A stretch of 64,000 bases of DNA, taken from assembly GCF_026339735.1 (NCBI RefSeq), contig NZ_JAPEQG010000001.1, forward strand, positions 6,076,001 to 6,140,000, read 5' to 3'. This document shows, one piece after another, positions 41,072-52,150 of the stretch; the first letter of the stretch is position 1, and the number at the start of each line of letters is the position of its first letter. The position numbers and the translations under genes are program-made. A model generated the notes under the pieces. That model ran no database searches. It saw nothing but the letters and a program-made list of their open reading frames with translations, and was not told the DNA's origin. Source of the stretch: Streptomyces sp. NBC_01669. Lineage in GTDB: Bacteria > Actinomycetota > Actinomycetes > Streptomycetales > Streptomycetaceae.

Positions 41072-42061
41072 ATGGCCACCAGAAGGAATTCCACCGACGA
41101 TCCGCTCGCCCCCCTCACGCTCGCCGTGGGCCAGGAGGACCTCCTCCTCGACCGTGCGGTGCAGCAGGTGGTGGCGGCGGCCCGCGCGTCCGACGCCGAC
41201 ACGGACGTCCGCGACCTCACCTCCGACCAGCTCCAGCCGGGCACCCTTGCCGAGCTCACGAGCCCGTCGCTCTTCGCCGAGCGCAAGGTGGTGATCGTGC
41301 GCAATGCGCAGGATCTCTCCGCCGACACGATCAAGGACGTCAAGGCGTACCTCGACGCACCGGCCGAGGAGATCACGCTCGTCCTGCTGCACGCGGGCGG
41401 CGCCAAGGGCAAGGGGCTTTTGGACGCGGCGCGCAAGGCGGGTGCGCGGGAGGTCGCCTGCCCGAAGACCACGAAGCCTGCCGAGCGGCTCTCGTTCGTC
41501 CGGTCGGAGTTCCGGGCGCTGGGGCGTTCCGCGAGCCCCGAGGCGTGCCAGGCGCTCGTCGACTCCATCGGCAGCGATCTGCGGGAGCTGGCGAGCGCGG
41601 TGTCGCAGCTGGTTGCGGATGTCGAGGGCACGATCGACGAGGCGGTCGTCGGGCGCTACTACACCGGTCGTGCGGAGGCGTCCAGCTTCGCGGTCGCCGA
41701 CCGGGCGGTGGAGGGGCGGGCCGCAGAGGCGCTGGAGGCACTGCGCTGGTCGCTGTCGACCGGGGTGGCGCCGGTGCTGATCACCAGTGCGCTGGCGCAG
41801 GGCGTACGGGCGATCGGCAAGCTGTCCTCGGCGCGCGGGGGCCGGCCTGCGGATCTTGCCCGTGAACTGGGCATGCCACCGTGGAAGATCGACCGGGTGC
41901 GGCAGCAGATGCGGGGGTGGACGCCGGACGGGGTGGCGGCGGCTCTGCGGGCGGTCGCGGATGCGGATGCGGGCGTCAAGGGCGGCGGGGACGATCCCGA
42001 GTACGCCCTGGAGAAGGCCGTGGTCGCTGTTGCGAGGGCGGCGCGGGCCGGGCGGCGCTAG
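41072..42061 (+). CDS. holA: DNA polymerase III subunit delta
   Basis: 329 aa clamp-loader subunit that opens the beta clamp. LTLAVGQEDLLLDRAVQQVV at the start matches the G.e.yl......i pattern; central VVIVRNAQDLS and the three-domain layout with C-terminal helical collar (VGRYYTGRAEASSFAVADRA, LGMPPWKIDRVRQQ) are typical of HolA. ATG 41072, 8 nt after a weak GATGCT hexamer. Convergent with rpsT. Confidence 0.92.
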   Translation: MATRRNSTDDPLAPLTLAVGQEDLLLDRAVQQVVAAARASDADTDVRDLTSDQLQPGTLAELTSPSLFAERKVVIVRNAQDLSADTIKDVKAYLDAPAEEITLVLLHAGGAKGKGLLDAARKAGAREVACPKTTKPAERLSFVRSEFRALGRSASPEACQALVDSIGSDLRELASAVSQLVADVEGTIDEAVVGRYYTGRAEASSFAVADRAVEGRAAEALEALRWSLSTGVAPVLITSALAQGVRAIGKLSSARGGRPADLARELGMPPWKIDRVRQQMRGWTPDGVAAALRAVADADAGVKGGGDDPEYALEKAVVAVARAARAGRR

Positions 42062-42177
42062 TGCCCCCTCCCGGCAAGCTTTGCCCCGTCGTGAGGCGGG
42101 GTGGGTGCTGGGCGGTCGACGTGTTGCTCCCGATCGCCGGGCGGGCTTGACGGGACCGGCATGTCCGGGCATGCCGA

Positions 42178-42219
42178 AGGCCCCGGTTGTCGCTCTGGGG
42201 AGGGCGATGGCCGGGGCCT
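42178..42219. terminator. Bidirectional terminator between holA and rpsT
   Basis: AGGCCCCGG / CCGGGGCCT, 9-bp stem with an inner partial stem (TCGC/GCGA), inside the 279-nt convergent gap. Nothing else was seen in that gap. Confidence 0.65.
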
Positions 42220-42340
42220 CGGTTTCACGCTTGGTGCGCCGCACCCGCGTGGCGAACGCAGGTTCGGTGTGCGGCGCGGGGGCCGGGCAGGGACGGGAGA
42301 GAGGGCCCGCTGGTCCGTTCCGGCAGTTACATCAGAAAGC

Positions 42341-42607
42341 TCAGCCCTGGGGGGCGGCAACCTTGGAGGCCAGCGCCGACTTCTTGTTGGCGGCGGCGTT
42401 CTTGTGGATGACGCCCTTCGAGACAGCCTTGTCGAGCGCGCGCGAAGCGTCGCGAACGGCCGTGGTGGCCTTCTCGACGTCGCCCGCAGCGGCAGCCTCA
42501 CGGGCCTTGCGGATCGCGGTCTTGAGCGAGGACTTGACGGCCTTGTTACGCAGGCGCGCCTTCTCGTTCGTCTTGTTCCGCTTGATCTGGGACTTGATGT
42601 TCGCCAC
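42341..42607 (-). CDS. rpsT: 30S ribosomal protein S20
   Basis: 88 aa, lysine/arginine-rich helical bundle (MANIKSQIKRNKTNEKARL, IHKNAAANKKSALASKV). Binds 16S rRNA early in 30S assembly. GTG start at 42607. Monocistronic and divergent from lepA, as in many actinobacteria. Confidence 0.97.
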   Translation of the reverse strand: MANIKSQIKRNKTNEKARLRNKAVKSSLKTAIRKAREAAAAGDVEKATTAVRDASRALDKAVSKGVIHKNAAANKKSALASKVAAPQG

Positions 42608-42822
42608 GAAAGAGCCTTTTCAGGTTCGTTGGATCTTCGATGTGCGCCCCGCCGCCCAAAAGGGCCACGAAGCACAGCTGTCAACGGTACCAGCCGCGCT
42701 CCGACCGGCCCAAACCGGTCTCTACCCCGAGGGCGTGGGACGATGGAAGCTACGTATAGATCCGACCGACCCGACATCGACCCGAGACACGGCGTTCGGC
42801 GTCTCAAGAATCAGGACCCTGC

Positions 42823-44697
42823 GTGCCCGCGACTCCTATCCACGTGCCCGAGCCGAGCCGTACCGACCCGGCGCTGATCCGCAACTTCTGCATCATCGCG
42901 CACATCGACCACGGCAAGTCGACCCTTGCCGACCGGATGCTTCAGCTGACGGGCGTGGTCGACCAGCGGCAGATGCGCGCTCAGTACCTCGACCGGATGG
43001 ACATCGAGCGCGAGCGCGGCATCACCATCAAGTCCCAGGCGGTGCGTCTGCCCTGGGCGCCCACCACGGGCGAGGGCCAGGGCAGCACCCATGTCCTCAA
43101 CATGATCGACACGCCGGGCCACGTGGACTTCACGTACGAGGTCTCCCGCTCGCTCGCCGCCTGCGAGGGCACGGTCCTGCTGGTCGACGCCGCGCAGGGC
43201 ATCGAGGCCCAGACGCTGGCCAACCTCTACCTGGCGATGGAGAACGACCTCACCATCGTCCCGGTGCTCAACAAGATCGACTTGCCGGCCGCGCAGCCGG
43301 AGAAGTTCTCCGAGGAGCTGGCCAACCTCATCGGCTGCCAGCCCGAGGACGTCCTCAAGGTCTCCGCGAAGACCGGCATCGGTGTGGACGCCCTGCTGGA
43401 CCGGGTGGTCAGGGACGTCCCGGCGCCCGTCGGCAACGCCGACGCACCCGCCCGCGCGATGATCTTCGACTCGGTCTACGACTCGTACCGCGGCGTCGTC
43501 ACGTACGTCCGTGTCGTCGACGGCCAGCTCAACAAGCGCGAGCGCATCAAGATGATGTCCACCGGCGCCACCCACGAGCTGCTGGAGATCGGTGTCTCCT
43601 CCCCGGAGATGACCCCGGCCGACGGTCTCGGTGTGGGCGAAGTCGGCTACATCATCACCGGTGTGAAGGACGTCCGGCAGTCCAAGGTCGGTGACACGAT
43701 CACCTCCCTGAACAAGGGCGCGACCGAGGCGCTGGGCGGCTACAAGGACCCCAAGCCGATGGTGTTCTCGGGGCTGTACCCGCTCGACGGCTCGGACTAC
43801 CCCGACCTGCGCGAGGCCCTCGACAAGCTTCAGCTCAACGACGCCGCCCTGGTGTACGAGCCGGAGACCTCCGCGGCCCTCGGCTTCGGCTTCCGGGTCG
43901 GCTTCCTCGGGCTGCTGCACCTCGACGTGATCCGCGAGCGGCTGGAGCGCGAGTTCGGTCTGGAGCTCATCGCCACCGCCCCCAACGTGGTCTACCGCGT
44001 CGACATGGAGGACGGCAGCGAGCACATCGTCACCAACCCGAGCGAGTTCCCCGAGGGCAAGATCGACAAGGTGCACGAGCCGGTCGTACGTGCCACTGTC
44101 CTCGCCCCCAGCGAGTTCATCGGCGCGATCATGGAGCTCTGCCAGAACCGGCGCGGCACCCTGCTCGGCATGGACTACCTCTCCGAGGACCGGGTCGAGA
44201 TCCGCTACACCCTGCCGCTCGCCGAGATCGTCTTCGACTTCTTCGACCAGCTGAAGTCCAAGACGCGGGGTTACGCCTCGCTCGACTACGAGCCCACCGG
44301 CGAGCAGTCCGCCCAGCTCGTCAAGGTCGACATCCTGCTGCACGGCGACAAGGTCGACGCATTCTCCGCGGTCACGCACAAGGACAAGGCGTACGCGTAC
44401 GGCGTGCGGCTCGTCGCCAAGCTGCGCGAGCTGATTCCGCGGCAGAACTTCGAGGTGCCGATCCAGGCGGCCATCGGCTCCCGGGTCATCGCCCGTGAGA
44501 CCGTCCGCGCCATCCGCAAGGACGTCCTCGCCAAGTGCTACGGCGGTGACATCTCCCGTAAGCGGAAGCTGCTGGAGAAGCAGAAGGAAGGCAAGAAGCG
44601 GATGAAGATGGTCGGCAATGTGGAGGTGCCTCAGGAGGCCTTCATCGCCGTGCTGTCCACCGATGAGTCGGGCGGGGAGAGCAAGGGCAAGAAGTAG
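42823..44697 (+). CDS. lepA: Elongation factor 4 (back-translocating GTPase)
   Basis: 624 aa. GTPase motifs AHIDHGKST (G1), RGITIKS (G2), DTPGHVDF (G3) and NKIDLP (G4), followed by EF-G-like domains and the LepA-specific C-terminal domain ending KKRMKMVGNVEVPQEAF. Remobilises stalled ribosomes. GTG 42823 with AGGA 6 nt upstream. Complete. Confidence 0.97.
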   Translation: MPATPIHVPEPSRTDPALIRNFCIIAHIDHGKSTLADRMLQLTGVVDQRQMRAQYLDRMDIERERGITIKSQAVRLPWAPTTGEGQGSTHVLNMIDTPGHVDFTYEVSRSLAACEGTVLLVDAAQGIEAQTLANLYLAMENDLTIVPVLNKIDLPAAQPEKFSEELANLIGCQPEDVLKVSAKTGIGVDALLDRVVRDVPAPVGNADAPARAMIFDSVYDSYRGVVTYVRVVDGQLNKRERIKMMSTGATHELLEIGVSSPEMTPADGLGVGEVGYIITGVKDVRQSKVGDTITSLNKGATEALGGYKDPKPMVFSGLYPLDGSDYPDLREALDKLQLNDAALVYEPETSAALGFGFRVGFLGLLHLDVIRERLEREFGLELIATAPNVVYRVDMEDGSEHIVTNPSEFPEGKIDKVHEPVVRATVLAPSEFIGAIMELCQNRRGTLLGMDYLSEDRVEIRYTLPLAEIVFDFFDQLKSKTRGYASLDYEPTGEQSAQLVKVDILLHGDKVDAFSAVTHKDKAYAYGVRLVAKLRELIPRQNFEVPIQAAIGSRVIARETVRAIRKDVLAKCYGGDISRKRKLLEKQKEGKKRMKMVGNVEVPQEAFIAVLSTDESGGESKGKK

Positions 44698-44761
44698 TTC
44701 CCGCCGGATTTCCGCTTCTGTCCCGGCTTGAGCCCCGCTGCCCCTACTCGGTGGTAGCCCC

Positions 44762-44808
44762 AACGGACCCCTGCGTCGCAGCACCCTGCGGCGTGGGGGT
44801 CCGTTTGT
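44762..44808 (+). terminator. Terminator after lepA
   Basis: AACGGACCCC / GGGGTCCGTT followed by TGTTA, 24-nt loop with some internal pairing. Confidence 0.8.
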
Positions 44809-44855
44809 TATGAAGCGGCGTCCGATTGCCTCTTACGCGGCGGACGTGCGCGCTC

Positions 44856-44888
44856 TACCCTGATCACGACTCGTAGTTACTCGCGAGT
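44856..44888 (+). promoter_or_regulatory. Promoter and palindromic operator candidate for the acyl-CoA ligase gene
   Basis: TACCCT (44856-44861) could be a -10 with the start near 44868. Ten nt downstream is the perfect palindrome ACTCGCGAGT (44879-44888), preceded by a half-site ACTCG at 44869. A TetR-type lipid regulator binding here would block elongation. In the 315-nt gap between lepA and the ligase I saw nothing else. Confidence 0.45.
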
Positions 44889-45012
44889 TAAACAAGCGGA
44901 ATCACACACGCAGGATCAGCACGCAGACGGACGCACCTAAGCAGGATCAAGCAGCAGCACGCAGCAACCAAACAACCGGTCGTGAAGCACTGCCGCAGGC
45001 CCGGAGGATGTC

Positions 45013-46902
<1,890 letters not shown>

Positions 46903-46913
46903 GCACGGCCCAT

Positions 46914-46946
46914 GGTGCGGGCGGGGCGGACTGCCCCGTCCGCACC
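46914..46946 (+). terminator. Terminator after the acyl-CoA ligase gene
   Basis: GGTGCGG-G-CGGGGC stem with its complement (13 bp including one G-T pair), loop GGACT. Confidence 0.7.
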
Positions 46947-47105
46947 GCTGTTCCTGATCCCCGTTCCTGATCGTGGTTCCTGCGTCTTCTCCTCCCACTT
47001 CGGTAACTCGGTGCTTCTGGGGAGGATCGGTCTGTCACTCTGTCCGTGTCGTCAGCGGCACACGGCGCGAAACAGGCCGTGCGAGAACAGGTCAGGAGCG
47101 GCGCC

Positions 47106-49079
47106 ATGGGGCCCATTCCCTTGCAGCGGGACACCGTTCAGCGTCCCGATACCCACGTCGGGCGGGCGGACGCGCGGCCGGTCGCCCGGACGAGCCTGCC
47201 GGGGAATCTCCTCGCGCCGGCCGCCGCGCGCCGGTTCGTCCGGGCCGCCCTCGCCGAGTGGACCGGGCTCGGACTGCCCGCGGCCGTGGGCTTCAGCGAC
47301 CGGCTGGCCGACGACTCGGTGATCGTCGCCGATGAGCTCGTCACCAACGCCGTCGTGCACGCCGGGACCACCGTCGAGCTCCTCTTCCGGCTGGAGGAAG
47401 CGGCCGGGGACGAGGCCGCAGCCCTGGTGCTGGAGGTCGCCGACCACCACCCCACCCGTTCCGTACGCAGCGACCGCCCTGACCCGGTGCCCGCGGCGGA
47501 CCGGGACGACCCGGCCGAGGGCGGGCGCGGGCTGCAGGTCGTCGCCGCACTTGCCGAACGCTGGGGCATCACGTACCGCACCGGCCTCAAGACCGTCTGG
47601 GCCCGTCTGCCCGTCGACGACTGGACCGCGCTGCCCGAGCTGGCCGCCGAGCCGGAACTCCGGAGCGGGCTGCGCACCGCCGAACTGCTCGCCCCCACCG
47701 CCCGGCGCGCTCTGCGCGACGACGCGGACTGGGCGGGCCGCGGTGCGCTCTCGTTCCTCGCCGAGGCCTCCGACCTGCTCGCCGGCCAGCTCGACGAGGA
47801 CATCGTGGCGGCGCTCGCCGGGCAGTTACTGGTGCCCAGACTCGCCGACTGGTGCGCGATCTGGCTGGAGCCGGAGAACGGCGGGCCCGCTGCCGTCCCC
47901 CGGCTCGCGAGCGTCTGGCACCGTGACGAGGCCGAGACCGGGCAGCTGCGCCCCGTGTTGGAACAGGACCCGATCCGGTTGCCGGAGCGGGTGGGCACCG
48001 GGCCCGTCTCCATGCCGTGGCCCGGGGCCGACGAGGAAGGGACCGGCCCGGGTGCCGACGAGCGATCCAGCGGCCGTGCGGGGGCCGCGTTCGCCTATCG
48101 CATAACCGCCGGCGGCCGCACGCTCGGAGCCGTACTCCTGGGGCGGGAGGGCATCGCCCGCGTCCCTGACGGGGTGACCGCGCTGATCGAGGACTTCGTG
48201 CGCCGCGTCGGCCTCGCCGTCGGCGCCGCTCGCGCGTACACCCGGCAGGCCACGATCAGCCGCATCCTGCAGCGCGGACTGCTGCCCAGCAAGGTCGCCG
48301 ACATCCCCGGCGTCACCAGCTCACTGGTGTACGAGCCCAGTGACGACGGTGTCGTCGGTGGTGACTTCTACGACATTTTCCCGTGCCCCAGTGACCGCTG
48401 GTGCTTCATCCTCGGCGATGTGCAGGGCAGCGGCCCCGAGGCCGCCGTCGTCACCGGTCTCGCCCGGCCCTGGCTGCGGCTGCTGGCCCGGGAGGGGTTC
48501 CGCGTCGGCGAGGTGCTGGACCGGCTCAACCGGCTGCTTCTCGACGATGCGATGGAGACCGCCGAGGCCGCCGCGCTCATGATCGCGGCTGCGGGCGGGC
48601 AGCATCTGGCGGAGGGCGGCCAGCATCTGCGGGAGGACGGTCCGCAGCTGCCGGACGGCGGGCAGCCCCGGTTCCTCTCGCTGCTGTACGGGGAGATGGT
48701 GCCGCTGCCCGGTGGCGGAGTGCGCTGCACGCTCGCCAGCGCGGGCCATCCCCTGCCGCTGCTGCTGCGGCCCGACGGCACCGTGCGGGCCGCCGCCGAG
48801 CCGCAGGTGCTGCTCGGGGTCGTCGAGGACGTCGCGTACGAGAGCCAGAGCTTCGACCTGGCGCCGGGGGACAGCCTGCTCTGCGTCACGGACGGGGTCA
48901 CGGAGCGGCGCTCCGGGCTGGCGATGTTCGACGACGGGGACGGCCTCGCCCGGGCGCTGGCCGGGTGCGCCGGGCTGACCGCGGAGGGGATCGCGGACCG
49001 GATCAAACGCGCCGTTCACGAGTTCGCCGAGCGCCCGCCGGACGACGATCTGGCGCTGGTGGTCCTGCAGGCCCGGTGA
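47106..49079 (+). CDS. SpoIIE/RsbU-type PP2C phosphatase with N-terminal kinase-like and GAF domains, TTA codon
   Basis: 657 aa. Residues ~45-180 are an anti-sigma-type HATPase (VIVADELVTNAVVHAG, GGRGLQVVAALAERWG), ~225-380 a GAF-like domain, ~395-655 a PP2C phosphatase with VVGGDFYDIF, GDVQGSGPEAAVV, CVTDGVTERRS and PDDDLALVVL, all metal-binding acids present. Such proteins control anti-sigma factor antagonists. Leu-241 (47826-47828) is a TTA codon, so translation probably depends on bldA and development. An insertion of about 25 residues with GGQHLAEGGQHLRE repeats (~497-522) interrupts the phosphatase. Start ATG 47106 has AGGAG 8 nt upstream, better than GTG 47046. Confidence 0.87.
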   Translation: MGPIPLQRDTVQRPDTHVGRADARPVARTSLPGNLLAPAAARRFVRAALAEWTGLGLPAAVGFSDRLADDSVIVADELVTNAVVHAGTTVELLFRLEEAAGDEAAALVLEVADHHPTRSVRSDRPDPVPAADRDDPAEGGRGLQVVAALAERWGITYRTGLKTVWARLPVDDWTALPELAAEPELRSGLRTAELLAPTARRALRDDADWAGRGALSFLAEASDLLAGQLDEDIVAALAGQLLVPRLADWCAIWLEPENGGPAAVPRLASVWHRDEAETGQLRPVLEQDPIRLPERVGTGPVSMPWPGADEEGTGPGADERSSGRAGAAFAYRITAGGRTLGAVLLGREGIARVPDGVTALIEDFVRRVGLAVGAARAYTRQATISRILQRGLLPSKVADIPGVTSSLVYEPSDDGVVGGDFYDIFPCPSDRWCFILGDVQGSGPEAAVVTGLARPWLRLLAREGFRVGEVLDRLNRLLLDDAMETAEAAALMIAAAGGQHLAEGGQHLREDGPQLPDGGQPRFLSLLYGEMVPLPGGGVRCTLASAGHPLPLLLRPDGTVRAAAEPQVLLGVVEDVAYESQSFDLAPGDSLLCVTDGVTERRSGLAMFDDGDGLARALAGCAGLTAEGIADRIKRAVHEFAERPPDDDLALVVLQAR

Positions 49080-49121
49080 GCGCGGGCGGGGTACGACCGG
49101 CGACGAGTGACAATGGACGGT

Positions 49122-50354
49122 ATGCCTTCCGTACTGCCCGATGGTGAGCCCGTGCCCGACGACGGGGCGCTGCCCCGCCATGCCCTGGAAGGTGCCGCCG
49201 ACCGGCCGCTCGGTTTCTACCTGCATGTGCCGTACTGCGCCACGCGCTGCGGGTACTGCGACTTCAACACGTACACGGCGACCGAGCTGCGGGGGTCGGG
49301 CGGTGCGCTGGCCTCCCGTGACAACTACGCCGCCCATCTGATCGGCGAGGTCCGCCAGGCCCGCAAGGTGCTCGGCGACGACCCGCGACCGGTCCGTACG
49401 GTGTTCGTCGGCGGTGGTACGCCCACGCTGCTGGCCGCCGGGGATCTCGTACGGATGCTGGCGGCGATCCGCGACGAGTTCGGGCTGGCCGATGACGCCG
49501 AGATCACCACCGAGGCCAATCCGGAGTCGGTCGACCCGGCGTATCTGGCGGAGCTGCGGGAAGGCGGCTTCAACCGGATCTCGTTCGGGATGCAGAGTGC
49601 CCGGCAGCACGTGCTGAAGATCCTCGACCGTACGCATACGCCGGGGCGGCCCGAGGCGTGTGTCGCCGAGGCCCGGGAGGCGGGCTTCGAGCACGTCAAT
49701 CTCGACCTGATCTACGGCACGCCCGGGGAGTCCGACGACGACTGGCGGGCCTCGCTGGACGCGGCGATCGGAGCGGGGCCGGACCATGTGTCCGCGTACG
49801 CGCTGATCGTCGAGGAGGGCACGCAGCTGGCGCGGCGGATCCGGCGCGGCGAGGTTCCGATGACGGACGACGACGTCCACGCCGACCGGTATCTGATCGC
49901 CGACGAGGCCATGGCCGCGGCCGGCTTCTCCTGGTACGAGGTGTCGAACTGGGCCCGGACCGTGGAGGGACGGTGCCTGCACAACGAGCTGTACTGGCGG
50001 GGCGCCGACTGGTGGGGGGCCGGGCCCGGGGCGCACAGCCATGTGGGCGGGGTGCGCTGGTGGAACGTGAAGCATCCCGGCGCGTACGCGCAGGCGCTCG
50101 CGGAGGGGCGGTCGCCCGGTGCGGGGCGGGAGATCCTGTCGGCGGAGGACCGGCGGGTCGAGCGGATTCTGCTGGAGCTGCGGCTGGTCGACGGGTGTCC
50201 GCTGTCGCTGCTGGCGCCCGCCGGACTGGCAGCGGCGGGGCGCGCGGTGGAAGACGGGCTTCTGGAGGCGGCGCCCTATGCGGAGGGGCGGGCGGTGCTG
50301 ACTCTGCGGGGGCGGTTGCTCGCGGATGCGGTGGTCAGGGACCTGGTGGACTGA
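49122..50354 (+). CDS. hemW: Radical SAM haem chaperone HemW
   Basis: 410 aa. Radical-SAM cysteines in YCATRCGYCDF, then VFVGGGTPTLL, and the HemW-specific HNELYWRGADWWGAGPGAHS and C-terminal helix domain. It inserts haem into respiratory proteins rather than oxidising coproporphyrinogen. ATG 49122, 7 nt after TGACAAT, fits a leaderless transcript; ATG 49113 and GTG 49107 are in frame. The spacing to the phosphatase gene (42 nt) could still allow co-transcription. Confidence 0.92.
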   Translation: MPSVLPDGEPVPDDGALPRHALEGAADRPLGFYLHVPYCATRCGYCDFNTYTATELRGSGGALASRDNYAAHLIGEVRQARKVLGDDPRPVRTVFVGGGTPTLLAAGDLVRMLAAIRDEFGLADDAEITTEANPESVDPAYLAELREGGFNRISFGMQSARQHVLKILDRTHTPGRPEACVAEAREAGFEHVNLDLIYGTPGESDDDWRASLDAAIGAGPDHVSAYALIVEEGTQLARRIRRGEVPMTDDDVHADRYLIADEAMAAAGFSWYEVSNWARTVEGRCLHNELYWRGADWWGAGPGAHSHVGGVRWWNVKHPGAYAQALAEGRSPGAGREILSAEDRRVERILLELRLVDGCPLSLLAPAGLAAAGRAVEDGLLEAAPYAEGRAVLTLRGRLLADAVVRDLVD

Positions 50355-50417
50355 GGGGCGCGGGGGTACGGGTGCGCTTGCGGCGGGCCTGATCCCCTGC
50401 CCGCCCCTTTCCCGGGA

Positions 50418-50438
50418 CCGGGGGCTCCACCCCCCCGG
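50418..50438. terminator. G/C hairpin between convergent hemW and DUF3097 genes
   Basis: CCGGGGG / CCCCCGG with a short loop, 63 nt after hemW. Confidence 0.45.
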
Positions 50439-50483
50439 ACGGCGCGTCACATCACGACCGGGCGAACGTTGCCTGATGCGGCA

Positions 50484-51302
50484 CTAGGCCGGCGCCGTCA
50501 CGAAGTCGATCAGGTGTTCCACCGAGCCCAGCAGCGCCGGCTCCAGATCCTTGTACGAGCGGACCGTCGACAGGATGCGCTGCCACGCGGCGCCCGTGTT
50601 CTCCGGCCAGCCCAGTGACCGGCACACGCCCGTCTTCCAGTCCAGGCCGCGGGGCACCACCGGCCAGGAGCCGATGCCCACCGACGCCGGCTTCACCGCC
50701 TCCCAGATGTCGATGTACGGGTGGCCCACCACCAGCACGTTCGCGTCGGTGACCTCGGCCGCGATCCTCGACTCCTTGGAGCCGGGGACCAGGTGGTCGA
50801 CCAGGACGCCCAGTCGCGCATCCGGGCCGGGCGCGAACGAGCGGACGATGGACGGGAGGTCGTCGATGCCTTCCAGGTACTCCACCACCACACCCTCGAT
50901 GCGCAGGTCGTCGCCCCAGACCCGTTCGACCAACTCCGCGTCGTGCCGGCCCTCCACGTAGATCCGGCCCGCCCGCGCCACCCGGGCCCGCGCCCCGGGG
51001 ACCGCCACGGAACCGGAGGCCGTGCGGGCGGGGCGGGCCGGGCCGGTCGCCGGGGGGCGTACGAGGGTGATGACGCGGCCCTCCAGGAGGAAGCCGCGTG
51101 GTTCCATCGGGAACACCCGGTGCTTGCCGAAACGGTCCTCCAGGGTCACCGTCGGGCCCTGCGCCGTCTTCTCGCAGCGGATCACCGCACCGCAGAAGCC
51201 GGTGGAGACCTCCTCCACGACCAGATCGGGCTCGGCGGGGACCTCGGGGACGGGAGCGGACTTCTTCCAGGGCGGGGTCAGGTCCGGGTGGTAGCTGCGC
51301 AT
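50484..51302 (-). CDS. DUF3097 domain protein
   Basis: 272 aa. Matches the actinobacterial DUF3097 family as I recall it: opening RSYHPDLTPPWKKS, then IYVEGRHDAELVERVWGDDL, VEYLEGIDDLPS and LGVLVDHLVPGSKESR, which together look like a TOPRIM-type nucleotide or metal fold (acidic motif EGRHDAE and DHLV). Role unknown; the acidic motifs hint at nucleic-acid chemistry. ATG 51302 follows the MBL gene on the same strand after 25 nt. Confidence 0.75.
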   Translation of the reverse strand: MRSYHPDLTPPWKKSAPVPEVPAEPDLVVEEVSTGFCGAVIRCEKTAQGPTVTLEDRFGKHRVFPMEPRGFLLEGRVITLVRPPATGPARPARTASGSVAVPGARARVARAGRIYVEGRHDAELVERVWGDDLRIEGVVVEYLEGIDDLPSIVRSFAPGPDARLGVLVDHLVPGSKESRIAAEVTDANVLVVGHPYIDIWEAVKPASVGIGSWPVVPRGLDWKTGVCRSLGWPENTGAAWQRILSTVRSYKDLEPALLGSVEHLIDFVTAPA

Positions 51303-51327
51303 CGGACGACGATAGGACGGGAACCGG

Positions 51328-52050
51328 TCACGACACGCCGAAGGCGGCGGACAGCCGGTCGCGTTGTGCCCGTACGAACGCCGCGTCCACGACGGCCCCG
51401 TGCCCGGGTACGTATATTGCGTCCTCGCCGCCCAGCGCCAGCAGCCGGTCCAGCGCGGCCGGCCAGCGCGACGGGATCGCGTCCGGGCCCGCCTGCGGTT
51501 CGCCCGACTCCTCGACCAGGTCGCCGCAGAGGACCACGCCCGGGGCGCCGGGCACGAGGGCGACGAGATCGTGGCCGGTGTGGGCAGGGCCCACGTTCGC
51601 CAGCAGCACCTGGCGGCCGCCGCCCAGGTCGAGCGTCCATTCGTCGCACACCTGGTGGTGCGGCGCCACCAGGACCTCCGCCGCCTGCGCCGCGTCCTCC
51701 TCGGACACCCCGTGGCGTACCGCGTCGGCGTACAGCTCGTCCGCACTGCCGGTCAGGAGAGCGGCCGTGCCGATCGCGCCGTACACCTCCGCCCCGGCGA
51801 ATGCCGCGGTGCCGAGCACATGGTCGAAATGAGGGTGACTGAGTGCGATATGCGTCACCCTCCGGCCGGTCATGGCCTGCACCTGGGTCCGTATCTCCAC
51901 CCCTTCGCGCAGCGTCGATCCCGTGTCGAAGAGCAGGGCCGCCTCCGCTCCGACCACCAGTGCGACCGTGGCATCCCACCCGGGGAGCCTCCGACGGCCC
52001 ACACCGTTGCCCAGTCGCTCCCAGCCGAAGTCTTCCCAAGACGCGTCCAT
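51328..52050 (-). CDS. Metallo-beta-lactamase fold hydrolase
   Basis: 240 aa. Zinc motif SHPHFDHVLG and later GPAHTGHD, VVLCGDLVE and YVPGHG give the full MBL ligand set. Substrate unknown; glyoxalase II-like or lactonase activity possible. ATG 52050. Probably co-transcribed with the DUF3097 gene 25 nt downstream. Divergent from hrcA. Confidence 0.87.
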   Translation of the reverse strand: MDASWEDFGWERLGNGVGRRRLPGWDATVALVVGAEAALLFDTGSTLREGVEIRTQVQAMTGRRVTHIALSHPHFDHVLGTAAFAGAEVYGAIGTAALLTGSADELYADAVRHGVSEEDAAQAAEVLVAPHHQVCDEWTLDLGGGRQVLLANVGPAHTGHDLVALVPGAPGVVLCGDLVEESGEPQAGPDAIPSRWPAALDRLLALGGEDAIYVPGHGAVVDAAFVRAQRDRLSAAFGVS

Positions 52051-52107
52051 GCGGAGACGCTATCGGCAACGACCTGCACAGTCTCGGGGTAGCGTGGCCG
52101 GTCGCCC

Positions 52108-52138
52108 TTGCTAGGGCCCCACGCGACCGCCGTACACT
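52108..52138 (+). promoter_or_regulatory. Promoter of hrcA-dnaJ
   Basis: TTGCTA (52108-52113) and TACACT (52133-52138), spacer 19 nt. The expected start (~52145) places the CIRCE element at about +6 to +32. Confidence 0.6.
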
Positions 52139-52150
52139 GGCGGGGGATCG

